From Massilia sp. CFBP 13721 (GTDB taxonomy: Bacteria > Pseudomonadota > Gammaproteobacteria > Burkholderiales > Burkholderiaceae_D): a DNA stretch of 64,000 nt. The stretch spans positions 287,765 to 351,764 of the forward strand of contig NZ_JACYUY010000002.1 of assembly GCF_014842025.1 (NCBI RefSeq), written 5' to 3'. This document shows positions 1 to 8,756 of this stretch, piece by piece (the first letter of the stretch is position 1; the number at the start of each line of letters is the position of its first letter). The translations under genes and the position numbers were made by a program. The notes beneath the pieces are model-generated. The model saw only the letters and a program-made list of their open reading frames with translations. It made no database searches and had not been told where the DNA came from.

Positions 1-57
1 GGAGACGTTGTTGCCAACCATCACTCCCTTGCCAGTAACTTGGCAGACACGTGCCAT
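1..57 (-). CDS. rpmB: 50S ribosomal protein L28 (partial, N-terminus only)
   Basis: The first 19 codons of a minus-strand gene that runs off the left edge. They translate as MARVCQVTGKGVMVGNNVS, the highly conserved start of bacterial ribosomal protein L28, a component of the large subunit. A strong Shine-Dalgarno sequence (TAAGGAGTG in gene sense, at 62-70) lies just upstream of the ATG at 55-57. rpmB is normally followed by rpmG, which would lie outside the window. radC is upstream on the same strand, a common radC-rpmB-rpmG order. Too short for domain analysis, but the signature is distinctive. Confidence 0.93.
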   Translation of the reverse strand, partial: MARVCQVTGKGVMVGNNVS

Positions 58-100
58 AGCGCACTCCTTAAAGATAAACTTCCGAATTCGGAAAAACGAG

Positions 101-130
101 AGTATAGCGTGAAAACCGTCGCTGAATCAA
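101..130 (-). promoter_or_regulatory. Candidate sigma-70 promoter for rpmB
   Basis: Read on the minus strand, TTGATT (125-130) and TATACT (101-106) are separated by 18 nt. This places the start site about 35-40 nt before the rpmB ATG. The intervening segment is AT-rich, unlike the surrounding coding DNA. Inferred from consensus matching only. Confidence 0.5.
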
Positions 131-232
131 TCACTTGCGAAAAACAATTGTGTCTTTATGTCTTACATATATTTAACAATTGTAAATTCATCGTTAGCAC
201 CTTGTTTTGTCTCAGTTAATTGAACAGCCGGC

Positions 233-904
233 TCACAACTGGCCGTGCTCGGCAAACGAATGCACCTGTGTCCCCGCCACCACAAAATGGTCGAGCACGC
301 GCACGTCGATCAGGGCCAGCGCCTGGCTCAGATTGCGCGTGAGCTTGATGTCGGCGTCGCTCGGCTCGGGCATGCCCGACGGGTGGTTATGCGCCAGCAT
401 GACGCCCGACGCATTGCGGCGCAGGGCCGCCATCACCACTTCGCGCGGGTAGACGCTGGTGTGAGTGAGCGTGCCCCTGAACATTTCCTGGGCATCGATC
501 AGGCGGTTCTTCACGTCGACGAACAGGACGACGAAGGATTCGTAGGCTTGCAGGCCGAATTTGCCGCGCAAATAGGTTTTCACGACGTCGGGCGAACACA
601 GCGCGTGACGGAAAAACTGTTCCGAAATCGCCCGGCGCGACAATTCCATCACGGCCTGCAATTGCGCATACTTGGCCAGGCCGAGGCCGTGTACTTGCGA
701 GAATTCCTGCGGCGTCGCGTGCAGCAGTGCCTGCAGTGAACCGAAATGCTCGAGCATGTGGCTGCCGAGCTGGACCGCACTGCGTCCGCGTACGCCGACG
801 CGCAGGAAAATCGCCAGCAATTCGGCGTTCGACAAGGCGGCCGAACCTTCGCGCGCCAGCCGTTCGCGCGGCCGGTCCTGTTCCGGCCAATCATTGATGC
901 CCAT
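233..904 (-). CDS. radC: RadC family JAB-domain protein
   Basis: A 223-residue protein starting MGINDWPEQDRPRERLAREG. It has an N-terminal helix-hairpin-helix-like region (about residues 20-75) and a C-terminal JAB/MPN-like domain. The metal-binding signature HNHPSGMPEPSDAD is intact near residue 172, matching the HxHx7SxxD pattern of RadC/JAMM proteins. Length is normal for RadC. Named after a supposed role in DNA repair, but the molecular function of RadC is unresolved; the fold suggests a metal-dependent hydrolase. It lies upstream of rpmB on the same strand, as in many proteobacteria, but rpmB appears to have its own promoter in the gap. Confidence 0.93.
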   Translation of the reverse strand: MGINDWPEQDRPRERLAREGSAALSNAELLAIFLRVGVRGRSAVQLGSHMLEHFGSLQALLHATPQEFSQVHGLGLAKYAQLQAVMELSRRAISEQFFRHALCSPDVVKTYLRGKFGLQAYESFVVLFVDVKNRLIDAQEMFRGTLTHTSVYPREVVMAALRRNASGVMLAHNHPSGMPEPSDADIKLTRNLSQALALIDVRVLDHFVVAGTQVHSFAEHGQL

Positions 905-999
905 TGACGCTCCACGGTAGTAAAAGGGGAGGGCCGATTATGGGGATGTCGACAAGTGCGGTTCTGATCTGGCGCGCAGGTGCGCCATGCGGCGCGCTT

Positions 1000-1476
1000 T
1001 TACGGTTCGGTGGCGGCGGATGCGAAACGGACGGGCTCGTTCCTGTTTTTGCGGCGGATGACGACGGTGCCCGCCAGCTTGTCGTGCCAGCCCTGCTTTT
1101 TCGGGTCGATGCCGACCCACAGCAGGCCGAGGCCAAGCGGGATGGTGGAGACGTAATACCCGAGATAGCGGCCGATCGACTGGCCGGTGGAGGGCTTGGC
1201 GCCGGTACGGGCGTCGACTACCTGGGCGGAAATGGCCATCTTGCCCGGCGTTGCACCACGTGCCACCCAGAAGGCGATGACCGCGACGGCCGGCAGGACA
1301 TACGAGATCAGGAAGTCGGCAGGACCCTGGAGCAGGCGTTCGCTGGCCCAGTAATCGCCGCCGTACACCATCAACAATAGCGGTATCGTGATGAAGGCAA
1401 GCAGGATCGTATCGATCAGGGCGGCGCCGACGCGGACCCAGAAGCCAGCATATTCGTATTGCGTTTCGTCGATCAC
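1000..1476 (-). CDS. RDD family membrane protein (copy 1)
   Basis: About 158 residues from a GTG at 1474-1476 (IDETQYEYAGFW...). I prefer this start to the longer frame reaching 1545 because the paralogue at 2478-2966 begins at the equivalent place and GGGAG lies about 8 nt upstream of the GTG. The RDD signature is present: an early Arg/Asp pair in the first membrane helix (VRVGAALIDTILL), two to three hydrophobic helices, ATPGKMAISAQVVDARTG, and the C-terminal HDKLAGTVVIRRK. RDD proteins are small inner-membrane proteins of mostly unknown function; some are linked to ion transport. It is clearly paralogous to the RDD gene about 1 kb away. Confidence 0.82.
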   Translation of the reverse strand: MIDETQYEYAGFWVRVGAALIDTILLAFITIPLLLMVYGGDYWASERLLQGPADFLISYVLPAVAVIAFWVARGATPGKMAISAQVVDARTGAKPSTGQSIGRYLGYYVSTIPLGLGLLWVGIDPKKQGWHDKLAGTVVIRRKNRNEPVRFASAATEP

Positions 1477-1568
1477 TACCAGACTCCCGGGAACGCGGCC
1501 GGAGCGGCCGCGAGCCACGGTAGCATCATGCGCCGCCGCGCGCAATGTTCAGGAAGCATGCGTGGGAA

Positions 1569-1931
1569 TCACGCCTGCATCGCCAGGGCGGCGCTGCTCA
1601 CCTCGGCGGCGGTGCGGCGCGCATCGGCAACGCCGATCACGATGCGTTTCCATTTTTCGTCCGCCAGTTCGATCACGACCGGCTGGGTCTTACGGGCGAT
1701 GAAGATGAACTGACGGTCGCCGTTCTTGTAGAAGGTGCCGGCATGCAGGACGCCCGGCAGTCCGGTTCCCGGCGCACGCAAGCCGAGTTCGCGCCCGCGG
1801 TAACCGTCGTCCGCGGTGGCGCCGCGCACGTGCGCCAGCGGGACGCGGATGCTGCGGTGCAGGGAGAGTACCGATTCCCATGCACGCAGGTGCACGACCA
1901 ATTCGTTCTTCGTCAGTTCGAGTACGGGCAT
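1569..1931 (-). CDS. Small PH-like-domain protein of unknown function
   Basis: 120 residues starting MPVLELTKNELVVHLRAWESV. The pattern of a strand-rich core (VHLRAWES, IRVPLAHVRGA, RAPGTGLPGVLHAGTF, RQFIFIARKTQPVVIEL, KRIVIGVAD) resembles small bacterial proteins with a pleckstrin-homology-like fold found in many actinobacteria and proteobacteria. No signal peptide or membrane helix is visible. It starts 22 nt after the TetR-type gene at 1954-2313 on the same strand, so the two are probably co-transcribed and it may be the regulator's target. Function unknown; the fold assignment is from memory of similar sequences and is tentative. Confidence 0.7.
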   Translation of the reverse strand: MPVLELTKNELVVHLRAWESVLSLHRSIRVPLAHVRGATADDGYRGRELGLRAPGTGLPGVLHAGTFYKNGDRQFIFIARKTQPVVIELADEKWKRIVIGVADARRTAAEVSSAALAMQA

Positions 1932-1953
1932 GGCTTTCCTTTCTCAGCTCAGG

Positions 1954-2313
1954 TTAATTCAAGTGATCGAGTAATCGTGCGCCCAGCAACTGCGCCGTGT
2001 CGGGTCCGGCAGCGTCGACCGCCCGCCGGCACAGTCCGGCAATCGGTGGGTCGTCCTGGGCCAGCTCCTTCAGCGCCACGATCAACAGGTCGATCGACGC
2101 GGGCCTGGCCGGCCAGCCGGGCGCGAGCGCACCCGCCAGCACCTTTTCGAACAGGTTGCGTTTCGAGCCGAAAGCCTTGTACAGGCTGCCGCGCTGCAAG
2201 CCGGTGGCGGTCAGCAGGTCGTCGACCGAGGCGGCGTTGTAGCCCAGCCGGGCAAATACGTCGGCGGCCTGGGCCAGGACGGCGTCTTCGGCAAAATTCC
2301 TGGGGCGTGCCAT
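1954..2313 (-). CDS. TetR/AcrR family transcriptional regulator, short form
   Basis: 119 residues. Residues about 8-52 form a typical TetR DNA-binding domain (FAEDAVLAQAADVFARLGYN, then a recognition helix ending in RGSLYKAFGSKRNLFEKVL). TetR regulators are usually 185-220 residues; here the ligand-binding/dimerisation half is reduced to about 65 residues ending LLGARLLDHLN. This is either a truncated or a naturally small form. No frameshifted remainder is obvious downstream, because the stop is followed directly by the PH-like gene. It probably controls that gene and perhaps one of the flanking RDD genes. Confidence 0.82.
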   Translation of the reverse strand: MARPRNFAEDAVLAQAADVFARLGYNAASVDDLLTATGLQRGSLYKAFGSKRNLFEKVLAGALAPGWPARPASIDLLIVALKELAQDDPPIAGLCRRAVDAAGPDTAQLLGARLLDHLN

Positions 2314-2477
2314 GCGATCGTTCCAGTGGTTGTGTCGACAGGTTCATTCTGCCGATTAGGGAACGAACGGTCAACAATTAATTGTGGAACGACTGGTAAA
2401 TAACTGGCGAGGGATGCTGCGAGGAAGGGCGGACGCTGAAAACCGGTCCGCCCGAATTCATCTTCAAACCAGCAGCT

Positions 2478-2966
2478 TCAAGCCATCGGCTTGTTCAGCG
2501 ATTGTTCGAAACGCACCTGCTCGGTCGCGCCGGTCTTGCGCCGCACGACGACGGTACCTGCGAGCTTGTCGTGCCAGGCCTGCTTGCGGCTGTCGAACAC
2601 GACCCACAGGTAGCCGAGGAACAGTGGCAGGGTGGACAGGATGTACCCGAAGTAGCGGATCACGAACTGTTTCGTGCTCGGCTGTCCGCCGGTGCGTGCG
2701 TCGACGATTTTGGCGCCGATCGCCATCTTGCCCGGCGTGGCCGCTTTCTTGATCCAGAAGGCCAGGGTCAGCGCAATCGGCAAGCCATACGTGATCAAGC
2801 CGTCGGCAACCCCCCAGTTGGCGCGCGGGTCTTCCAGGTACACGGTGCCGTACACGCTCAGCAAGAGCGCGAACATGACCAGGTAAATCAAGATGGAGTC
2901 GATCACGGCGGCGCCGAAGCGGCGCCAGAAGCCTGCATAGACCAGATCGGATTCGGTGGGGTGCAT
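2478..2966 (-). CDS. RDD family membrane protein (copy 2)
   Basis: 162 residues starting MHPTESDLVYAGFWRRFGAA, from the ATG at 2964-2966 preceded by a good AGGAGA ribosome site. It carries the RDD hallmarks: RRFGAAVIDSILIYL, AATPGKMAIGAKIVDARTG, and a C-terminal WHDKLAGTVVVRRK. Three hydrophobic segments are visible. It aligns along its whole length with the RDD protein at 1000-1476, with roughly half the residues identical by eye, so this is a local duplication separated by the TetR and PH-like genes. Function unknown. Confidence 0.85.
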   Translation of the reverse strand: MHPTESDLVYAGFWRRFGAAVIDSILIYLVMFALLLSVYGTVYLEDPRANWGVADGLITYGLPIALTLAFWIKKAATPGKMAIGAKIVDARTGGQPSTKQFVIRYFGYILSTLPLFLGYLWVVFDSRKQAWHDKLAGTVVVRRKTGATEQVRFEQSLNKPMA

Positions 2967-2995
2967 CGTTCTCTCCTGAGCTGCTTGATTGAATG

Positions 2996-3016
2996 GTGAA
3001 TAGTGAATAGTGAATA
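2996..3016. repeat. Three tandem 7-bp repeats (GTGAATA)
   Basis: GTGAATA occurs three times head to tail, about 30 nt upstream of the second RDD gene. Such a short tandem repeat in a leader or promoter could change length by slippage. Three copies is a low number, so this may have no function. Confidence 0.6.
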
Positions 3017-3244
3017 AGTGCGTGATTGCTTTTTGGCAACGCAAACGACCTTAGCATTGCATTGTCCTTTCTGCAATCGCATACGCATGTATTTGCGCGT
3101 TCGCCGGCATGCCGATGCGCAGGCGCGACAGTAGCGACGACGACGGCTTTCCACCGCAGGCCCGGCTGCCGAAAAAAGCGGCGCTCGAAGGCGGGAATGG
3201 CGGGGGTGGCTTACAATAGCGGTTTGCCCGCCACAACCATTGCC

Positions 3245-3700
3245 ATGTCCAACGCTTCCCCTGCCGTCGTCACCGAAACGGCTTACCTGACCCTGCATTA
3301 CCGGCTTGCCGGCGCCGACGGCACCGACATCGTCACCACCTTCGGCACCAACCCGGCCACGCTGATGCTGGGCCAGGGCCAGCTCGCGCCTTTCCTGGAG
3401 GAGCGCCTGCTCGGCATGGTGGAAGGCGAACACAAGACGTTTACGTTGAGCGCGGCCGAGGGCTTCGGCGAGCGCAATCCGGAACTGATCCAGTGGGTCT
3501 CGAAGCAGACGCTGATCGAGAACTCGGTGCCCGACGCCGACTACAAGGCGGGCGACCTGGTCGACTTCGCGGCGCCGGGCGGCGGGCGCTTTGCCGGCAT
3601 GCTGCGCGAGATGCGCGACGATGCCGCGCTGTTCGACTTCAACCATCCGCTGGCCGGCCAGGACCTGCGGTTCGAAGTGAAACTGATTTCGGTCCTGTAA
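3245..3700 (+). CDS. fkpB: FKBP-type peptidyl-prolyl isomerase (FkpB/SlpA-like)
   Basis: 151 residues from the ATG at 3245 ([21 protein letters not shown]). The protein has the SlyD-like FKBP layout: an FKBP barrel start ([16 protein letters not shown]), a flap with [19 protein letters not shown], an inserted region ([12 protein letters not shown]), and a closing hydrophobic strand [11 protein letters not shown]. Peptidyl-prolyl cis-trans isomerases of this group help cytoplasmic folding. The stop is 11 nt before ispH; the fkpB-ispH pair is conserved in many gamma- and betaproteobacteria, which supports the assignment. Upstream codons in frame exist but lack a convincing ribosome site. Confidence 0.88.
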   Translation: MSNASPAVVTETAYLTLHYRLAGADGTDIVTTFGTNPATLMLGQGQLAPFLEERLLGMVEGEHKTFTLSAAEGFGERNPELIQWVSKQTLIENSVPDADYKAGDLVDFAAPGGGRFAGMLREMRDDAALFDFNHPLAGQDLRFEVKLISVL

Positions 3701-3711
3701 CAGGAAAAACC

Positions 3712-4689
3712 ATGGAAAACACCCTTCAGGTAGAAAACCTCGCCGACCTGCCCAACGAGATCCTGCTCGCCCAGCCGCGCGGCTTTTGCGCCGGCGTCGA
3801 CCGCGCCATCGAGATCGTCGAACGCGCCCTGCAGCAGTTCGGCGCGCCGATCTACGTGCGCCACGAGATCGTCCACAACAAGTACGTGGTCGAAGACCTG
3901 CGCAACAAGGGCGCGATCTTCATCGAGAACCTCGATGATGTCCCGGCCGGTAACACGCTGGTATTCTCGGCCCACGGCGTCTCGAAGGCAGTGCGTGCCG
4001 AAGCCGAGTCGCGCGGCCTGAAGATTTTCGATGCGACTTGCCCGCTTGTCACCAAGGTGCACGTGGAAGTGTCGAAAATGCGCAAGGGCGGCGCCGAGAT
4101 CGTCATGATCGGCCACGACGGCCACCCGGAAGTCGAAGGCACCATGGGCCAGGCCGAAGAGGGCATGCACCTGGTCGAGACGGTCGAGGACGTGGCGACC
4201 CTGCAGGTGGCCAACCCGGACAACCTCGCCTACGTGTCGCAGACCACGCTGTCGGTGGACGACACTGCCGAGATCATCGCCGCCTTGAAAGCGCGCTTCC
4301 CGAACATCATGGAGCCGAAGAAGGGCGACATCTGCTACGCCACCACCAACCGCCAGGAAGCCGTGAAGTTCATGGCGCCACAGGTGGAAGTCGTGATCGT
4401 GGTCGGCAGCCCGAACAGCTCGAACTCGAACCGCCTGCGCGAACTGGCCGACAAGCTGGGCACGCCCGCCTACATGATCGACCAGGCCGACATGATCGAC
4501 CCGCAATGGATCGCCGGCAAAAAGCGCATCGGCCTAACCGCCGGCGCCTCCGCGCCCGAGGTGCTGGTGCAAGCAGTGATCGACCGCCTCAAGTCGCTCG
4601 GCGCGGCCAGCGTGCGCGCGCTCGAAGGTGTGGAAGAGAACGTTACCTTCCCATTGCCGAAAGGGCTGGACGGCATCAAGCTGGCATAA
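3712..4689 (+). CDS. ispH: 4-hydroxy-3-methylbut-2-enyl diphosphate reductase
   Basis: 325 residues from the ATG at 3712 ([10 protein letters not shown]). IspH catalyses the last step of the MEP isoprenoid pathway, reducing HMBPP to IPP and DMAPP with an iron-sulfur cluster. The three cluster cysteines are present at C26 ([12 protein letters not shown]), C110 ([12 protein letters not shown]) and C208 ([11 protein letters not shown]). The catalytic glutamate segment [11 protein letters not shown] (E140) and [13 protein letters not shown] are also intact. Length is normal; the N-terminus carries about 15 extra residues compared with the E. coli protein. It is the second gene of the fkpB-ispH pair. 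Confidence 0.98.
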   Translation: MENTLQVENLADLPNEILLAQPRGFCAGVDRAIEIVERALQQFGAPIYVRHEIVHNKYVVEDLRNKGAIFIENLDDVPAGNTLVFSAHGVSKAVRAEAESRGLKIFDATCPLVTKVHVEVSKMRKGGAEIVMIGHDGHPEVEGTMGQAEEGMHLVETVEDVATLQVANPDNLAYVSQTTLSVDDTAEIIAALKARFPNIMEPKKGDICYATTNRQEAVKFMAPQVEVVIVVGSPNSSNSNRLRELADKLGTPAYMIDQADMIDPQWIAGKKRIGLTAGASAPEVLVQAVIDRLKSLGAASVRALEGVEENVTFPLPKGLDGIKLA

Positions 4690-4734
4690 GTTTTGCATCT
4701 ATTTCGATAGCATAGGACGCCACACCAACTTTCC

Positions 4735-4764
4735 TTGTTAGTTTTTTAAAAAGCTCGCTATGAT
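4735..4764 (+). promoter_or_regulatory. Candidate promoter for the livHMGF operon
   Basis: TTGTTA (4735-4740), 18 nt, then TATGAT (4759-4764), in the AT-rich gap after ispH. It would start transcription near 4771, upstream of the terminator-like hairpin at 4828-4859 and of livH. Based on consensus match only. Confidence 0.4.
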
Positions 4765-4827
4765 GGCGACGCTCGGAATTTTTGTCGTGGTAACTGTTTT
4801 GCTGACTGAAGCGGTCAGGCCAATGAG

Positions 4828-4859
4828 CGGCACTTCGGGTTTCCCGGGGTGCCGTTTTT
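4828..4859 (+). terminator. Intrinsic terminator between ispH and livH (possible attenuator)
   Basis: A 12-bp stem, CGGCACTTCGGG pairing with CCCGGGGTGCCG (two G-U pairs), a three-base loop and five T residues. It can terminate ispH transcripts. Because a candidate liv promoter lies upstream at 4735-4764, it could also act as an attenuator for livH. Confidence 0.75.
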
Positions 4860-4887
4860 GTTATCGAAATCAAAGGGTGCGGAAACG

Positions 4888-5823
4888 ATGGAGACTTTTG
4901 TCCAGCAGATACTCAACGGGCTGGTGCTAGGCAGCATGTATGCACTGGTCGCGCTTGGGTACACGATGGTGTATGGGGTGCTGAACCTCATCAATTTCGC
5001 CCATGGCGACGTCCTGATGATCGGGGCGATGGTCGGCCTGTCGATCCTGCAACTACTTGAAGCGTATTTCCCCGGCTTGCCCGGCTTCGTCCAGCTGGCG
5101 GTCGCCATCCTCGGGGCGATTCCGGTGGCGATGGCGGTGAACGTCCTGATCGAGCGCATCGCCTACCGCCGCCTGCGCAATGCGCCGCGCCTGGCGCCGC
5201 TGATCACCGCGATCGGCGTCTCGATCCTGCTGCAGACCTTCGTCATGGCGATGCCGTGGTGGGGCCGCAGCCCACTGCCGTTCCCGCAACTGCTGTCCTC
5301 CGAGCCGATCGTGATCGCGGGCGCCATGATTTCGCAGACCCAGGTGCTGCTGCTGGTGCTCGCCGCGCTGGCCATGGTGGGGCTCGTGCTGCTGGTCGAA
5401 CGCACCAAAATGGGGCGTGCGATGCGCGCCGTGGCCGAAAACCCGCGTGTGGCCGGGCTGATGGGCGTCGATTCGAACAGCGTGATCGTCGCTACCTTCG
5501 CCATCGGCGCTGCGCTGGCGGCCGTGGCCGGCGTGATGTGGGGCGCCAACTACGCCTCGATCACGTTCACGATGGGCGTGCTGCCCGGCCTGAAAGCCTT
5601 TTGCGCCGCGGTGCTGGGCGGGATCGGGAATATCTACGGCGCCATGATCGGCGGCCTGTTGCTCGGCATCATCGAGGCGCTCGGCGCCGGCTACATCGGC
5701 GACCTGACCGGGGGCTTCCTCGGCAGCCATTACCAGGACATCTTCGCCTTCGTGGTGCTGATCCTGGTGCTCACCCTGCGTCCGTCCGGCATCATGGGCG
5801 AGCGCGTGGCCGACCGCGCATAA
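4888..5823 (+). CDS. livH: Branched-chain amino acid ABC transporter, permease LivH
   Basis: 311 residues from the ATG at 4888 (METFVQQILNGLVLGSMYAL). An integral inner-membrane protein with about eight hydrophobic helices. The LivH-type signatures are YTMVYGVLNLINFAHGDVLM near residue 40 and the C-terminal GVLPGLKAFCAAVLGGIGNIYGAMIGG. It forms the channel with LivM and is driven by LivG and LivF. First gene of the livH-livM-livG-livF cluster; livM starts 10 nt after its stop. No periplasmic binding protein (livK/livJ type) is in the cluster, so substrate specificity is inferred from family only. Confidence 0.93.
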   Translation: METFVQQILNGLVLGSMYALVALGYTMVYGVLNLINFAHGDVLMIGAMVGLSILQLLEAYFPGLPGFVQLAVAILGAIPVAMAVNVLIERIAYRRLRNAPRLAPLITAIGVSILLQTFVMAMPWWGRSPLPFPQLLSSEPIVIAGAMISQTQVLLLVLAALAMVGLVLLVERTKMGRAMRAVAENPRVAGLMGVDSNSVIVATFAIGAALAAVAGVMWGANYASITFTMGVLPGLKAFCAAVLGGIGNIYGAMIGGLLLGIIEALGAGYIGDLTGGFLGSHYQDIFAFVVLILVLTLRPSGIMGERVADRA

Positions 5824-5833
5824 GGGAGACGCC

Positions 5834-7048
5834 ATGGCCTTCCTGACTTTCGACGTCCACCACAACAAGCGCCAGGCCTATCTCAACATGGGCCTGCTGC
5901 TGGCCCTGATGCTGGCTTTCCCCTTCTTCGCCGCCCAGTACGGCAATTCGTGGGTGCGCATCATCGACATCGCGCTCCTGTACATCATGCTGGCGCTGGG
6001 CCTGAACATCGTGGTCGGCTTCGCCGGCCTGCTCGACCTCGGCTATATCGCCTTCTTTGCCGTCGGCGCCTACCTGGTCGGCCTGTTCTCCTCGCCGCAA
6101 TTTGCCAGCCTGCTCGAGTCGGTGGTGAACTACCATCCGGCGATTGGCGAGTCGCTGGTTGCCTTGTTCGGCCCCGACATCGCGCAGAACGGCATCCACC
6201 TGTCGGTGTGGGCGATCGTGCCGCTGGCCGGTCTCGTCGCCGGCTTCTTCGGCGCGCTGCTGGGGGCGCCGACGCTGAAATTGCGCGGCGACTACCTCGC
6301 CATCGTGACGCTCGGCTTCGGCGAGATCATCCGCATCTTCATGAACAACCTGAACGACCCGATCAATGTCACCAACGGGCCGCAGGGCATCAACATGATC
6401 GATCCGATCCGCGTCTTCGGCGTGTCGCTGGCGGGGGAGGCGGGGTCGCAATCGACCGTGTACATCGGCGGCTACGGCATGCCGTCGGTGAACGCGTATT
6501 ACTTCCTGTTCCTGTTCCTGTGCATCGCCACCATTTTCGTCACCAGCCGCCTGCAGCATTCGCGCCTGGGCCGCGCCTGGGTGGCGATCCGCGAAGACGA
6601 GATCGCGGCGAAAGCGATGGGCATCAACACGCGTAACGTGAAACTGCTGGCGTTTTCGATGGGCGCCTCCTTCGGCGGCGTGGCCGGCGCCATGTTCGGC
6701 GCCTTCCAGGGGTTTGTTTCTCCGGAATCGTTCTCGCTGACCGAATCGATCGCGGTGCTGGCGATGGTGGTGCTGGGCGGGATCGGCCACATCCCGGGCG
6801 TGGTGCTGGGCGGGGTGCTGCTGGCGGCCTTGCCGGAGGTGCTGCGCCACGTAGTCGAGCCGGCGCAGATGGCGCTGTTCGGCAAGGTGATCATCGAAGC
6901 CGAAGTGCTGCGCCAGTTGCTGTACGGCCTGGCGCTGGTGACCATCATGCTGGTGCGCCCGGCCGGCATCTGGCCGTCGCCGAACAAGGAAGACCGCCCC
7001 AACGCCGCGCTGGCCCTCGAGGATGAAAAGGAGGCGGCGGCCGTCTGA
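5834..7048 (+). CDS. livM: Branched-chain amino acid ABC transporter, permease LivM
   Basis: 404 residues, starting MAFLTFDVHHNKRQAYLNMG. Typical LivM: many hydrophobic helices, the conserved YIMLALGLNIVVGFAGLLDL (about residues 50-70), GDYLAIVTLGFGEIIRIFMN in the middle, and LAFSMGASFGGVAGAMFGAF before the C-terminal helices. It pairs with LivH to make the transport path. The C-terminal tail (NKEDRPNAALALEDEKEAAAV) is hydrophilic and cytoplasmic. It ends 13 nt before livG, so translation of the four genes is probably linked. Confidence 0.93.
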   Translation: MAFLTFDVHHNKRQAYLNMGLLLALMLAFPFFAAQYGNSWVRIIDIALLYIMLALGLNIVVGFAGLLDLGYIAFFAVGAYLVGLFSSPQFASLLESVVNYHPAIGESLVALFGPDIAQNGIHLSVWAIVPLAGLVAGFFGALLGAPTLKLRGDYLAIVTLGFGEIIRIFMNNLNDPINVTNGPQGINMIDPIRVFGVSLAGEAGSQSTVYIGGYGMPSVNAYYFLFLFLCIATIFVTSRLQHSRLGRAWVAIREDEIAAKAMGINTRNVKLLAFSMGASFGGVAGAMFGAFQGFVSPESFSLTESIAVLAMVVLGGIGHIPGVVLGGVLLAALPEVLRHVVEPAQMALFGKVIIEAEVLRQLLYGLALVTIMLVRPAGIWPSPNKEDRPNAALALEDEKEAAAV

Positions 7049-7061
7049 GGCGCCGAGCCCC

Positions 7062-7828
7062 ATGAGCAACTATTTATTGAACATCTCGGGCGTGAACAAA
7101 CGCTTTGGCGGCCTGCAGGCGCTGACCGACGTCGCCATCCAGATCCGCCCCGGCCAGATCGTCGGCCTGATCGGCCCGAACGGCGCCGGCAAGACCACCT
7201 TCTTCAACGTCATCACCGGCCTGTACCAGCCCGACAGCGGCAGCTTCGAGCTGGCCGGCAAGCCGTATTCGCCCTCGGCCCCGCATGCGGTGGCGAAAGC
7301 CGGCATTGCACGCACCTTCCAGAACATCCGTTTATTTGGCGAGATGACGGCGCTGGAAAACGTCATGGTCGGACGTCACGTGCGCACGAAGCAGGGCGTG
7401 TTCGGGGCGATCTTCCGCCACAAGGCGGCGCGCGAGGAGGAAGCGGCGATCCGCGTCCGCGCGCAGGAGTTATTGGACTTCGTCGGGATCGGCCAGTTCG
7501 CCAACCGCACGGCGAAGTACCTGTCGTATGGCGACCAGCGCCGCCTGGAAATCGCGCGCGCGCTCGCCACCGATCCGCAACTGCTGGCGCTGGACGAACC
7601 GGCGGCCGGCATGAACGCCACCGAAAAGCTGGCGCTGCGCGAGCTGCTCGTCAAAATCAAGGGTGAGGGCAAGACCGTACTGCTGATCGAACACGACGTG
7701 AAACTGATGATGGGCCTGTGCGACCGCATTACCGTGCTCGAATACGGCAAGCGCATCGCCGAAGGGGCACCAAACGAAATCCAGAAGGATCCGGCGGTCA
7801 TCGCAGCCTATTTGGGAGGTGCCCAGTG

Positions 7829-7829
<1 letters not shown>
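7062..7829 (+). CDS. livG: Branched-chain amino acid ABC transporter, ATPase LivG
   Basis: 255 residues from the ATG at 7062 (MSNYLLNISGVNKRFGGLQA). All ABC ATPase motifs are seen: Walker A GPNGAGKTT, signature LSYGDQRRLEIARAL (the usual SGGQ replaced by SYGDQ, normal for LivG), Walker B LLALDEPAAGMN and the switch histidine in LLIEHDVKLMM. LivG energises the LivH/LivM permease together with LivF. The stop codon overlaps the livF start (TGATG). Confidence 0.95.
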
Positions 7830-8551
<722 letters not shown>

Positions 8552-8574
8552 GCGCGGATACATGCGGTGAAAAG

Positions 8575-8652
8575 CGGCGGGCATGCCCGCCCTACGTTAC
8601 GCATCTGTCAATGGTAACGGTCGTGCACCGTAGGGCGGGCATGCCCGCGTAC
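8575..8652. repeat. Inverted REP pair, locus 1
   Basis: Two copies of the window's REP family, minus copy 8575-8595 and plus copy 8630-8652, with their GTAG ends facing each other. The stem is GCGGGC/GCCCGC, a compensated variant of the GTGGGC/GCCCAC stem seen elsewhere. The pair lies just downstream of livF. Confidence 0.8.
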
Positions 8653-8693
8653 ACCCGCCGAATCGCGGCGACCATCTTCATGGGAAAAAATGT

Positions 8694-8728
8694 AAAAAGG
8701 CCGCCTGAGCGATCAGGCGGCCTTTTTT
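8694..8728. terminator. Bidirectional intrinsic terminator between livF and phaP
   Basis: A perfect stem GGCCGCCTGA / TCAGGCGGCC with a GCGA tetraloop, flanked by A5 on the left and T6 on the right. It can therefore terminate both the plus-strand liv operon and the convergent minus-strand phaP. Confidence 0.92.
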
Positions 8729-8756
8729 ATCACCCGCACGAGGCGGGCATGTTTAC

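Noticed and set aside
1477..1545. Upstream extension of the first RDD gene to an ATG at 1545
   Set aside because: The added residues are Arg/Gly-rich with no similarity to the paralogue, and there is a better-placed GTG with a ribosome site.
1954..2313. Short TetR gene considered as a frameshifted pseudogene
   Set aside because: No remaining TetR C-terminal coding sequence is visible downstream in any frame, and the next gene follows within 22 nt.
5792..7069. Long minus-strand frame opposite livM
   Set aside because: Antisense shadow of a complete LivM; the product is His/Gln/Arg-rich without recognisable domains.
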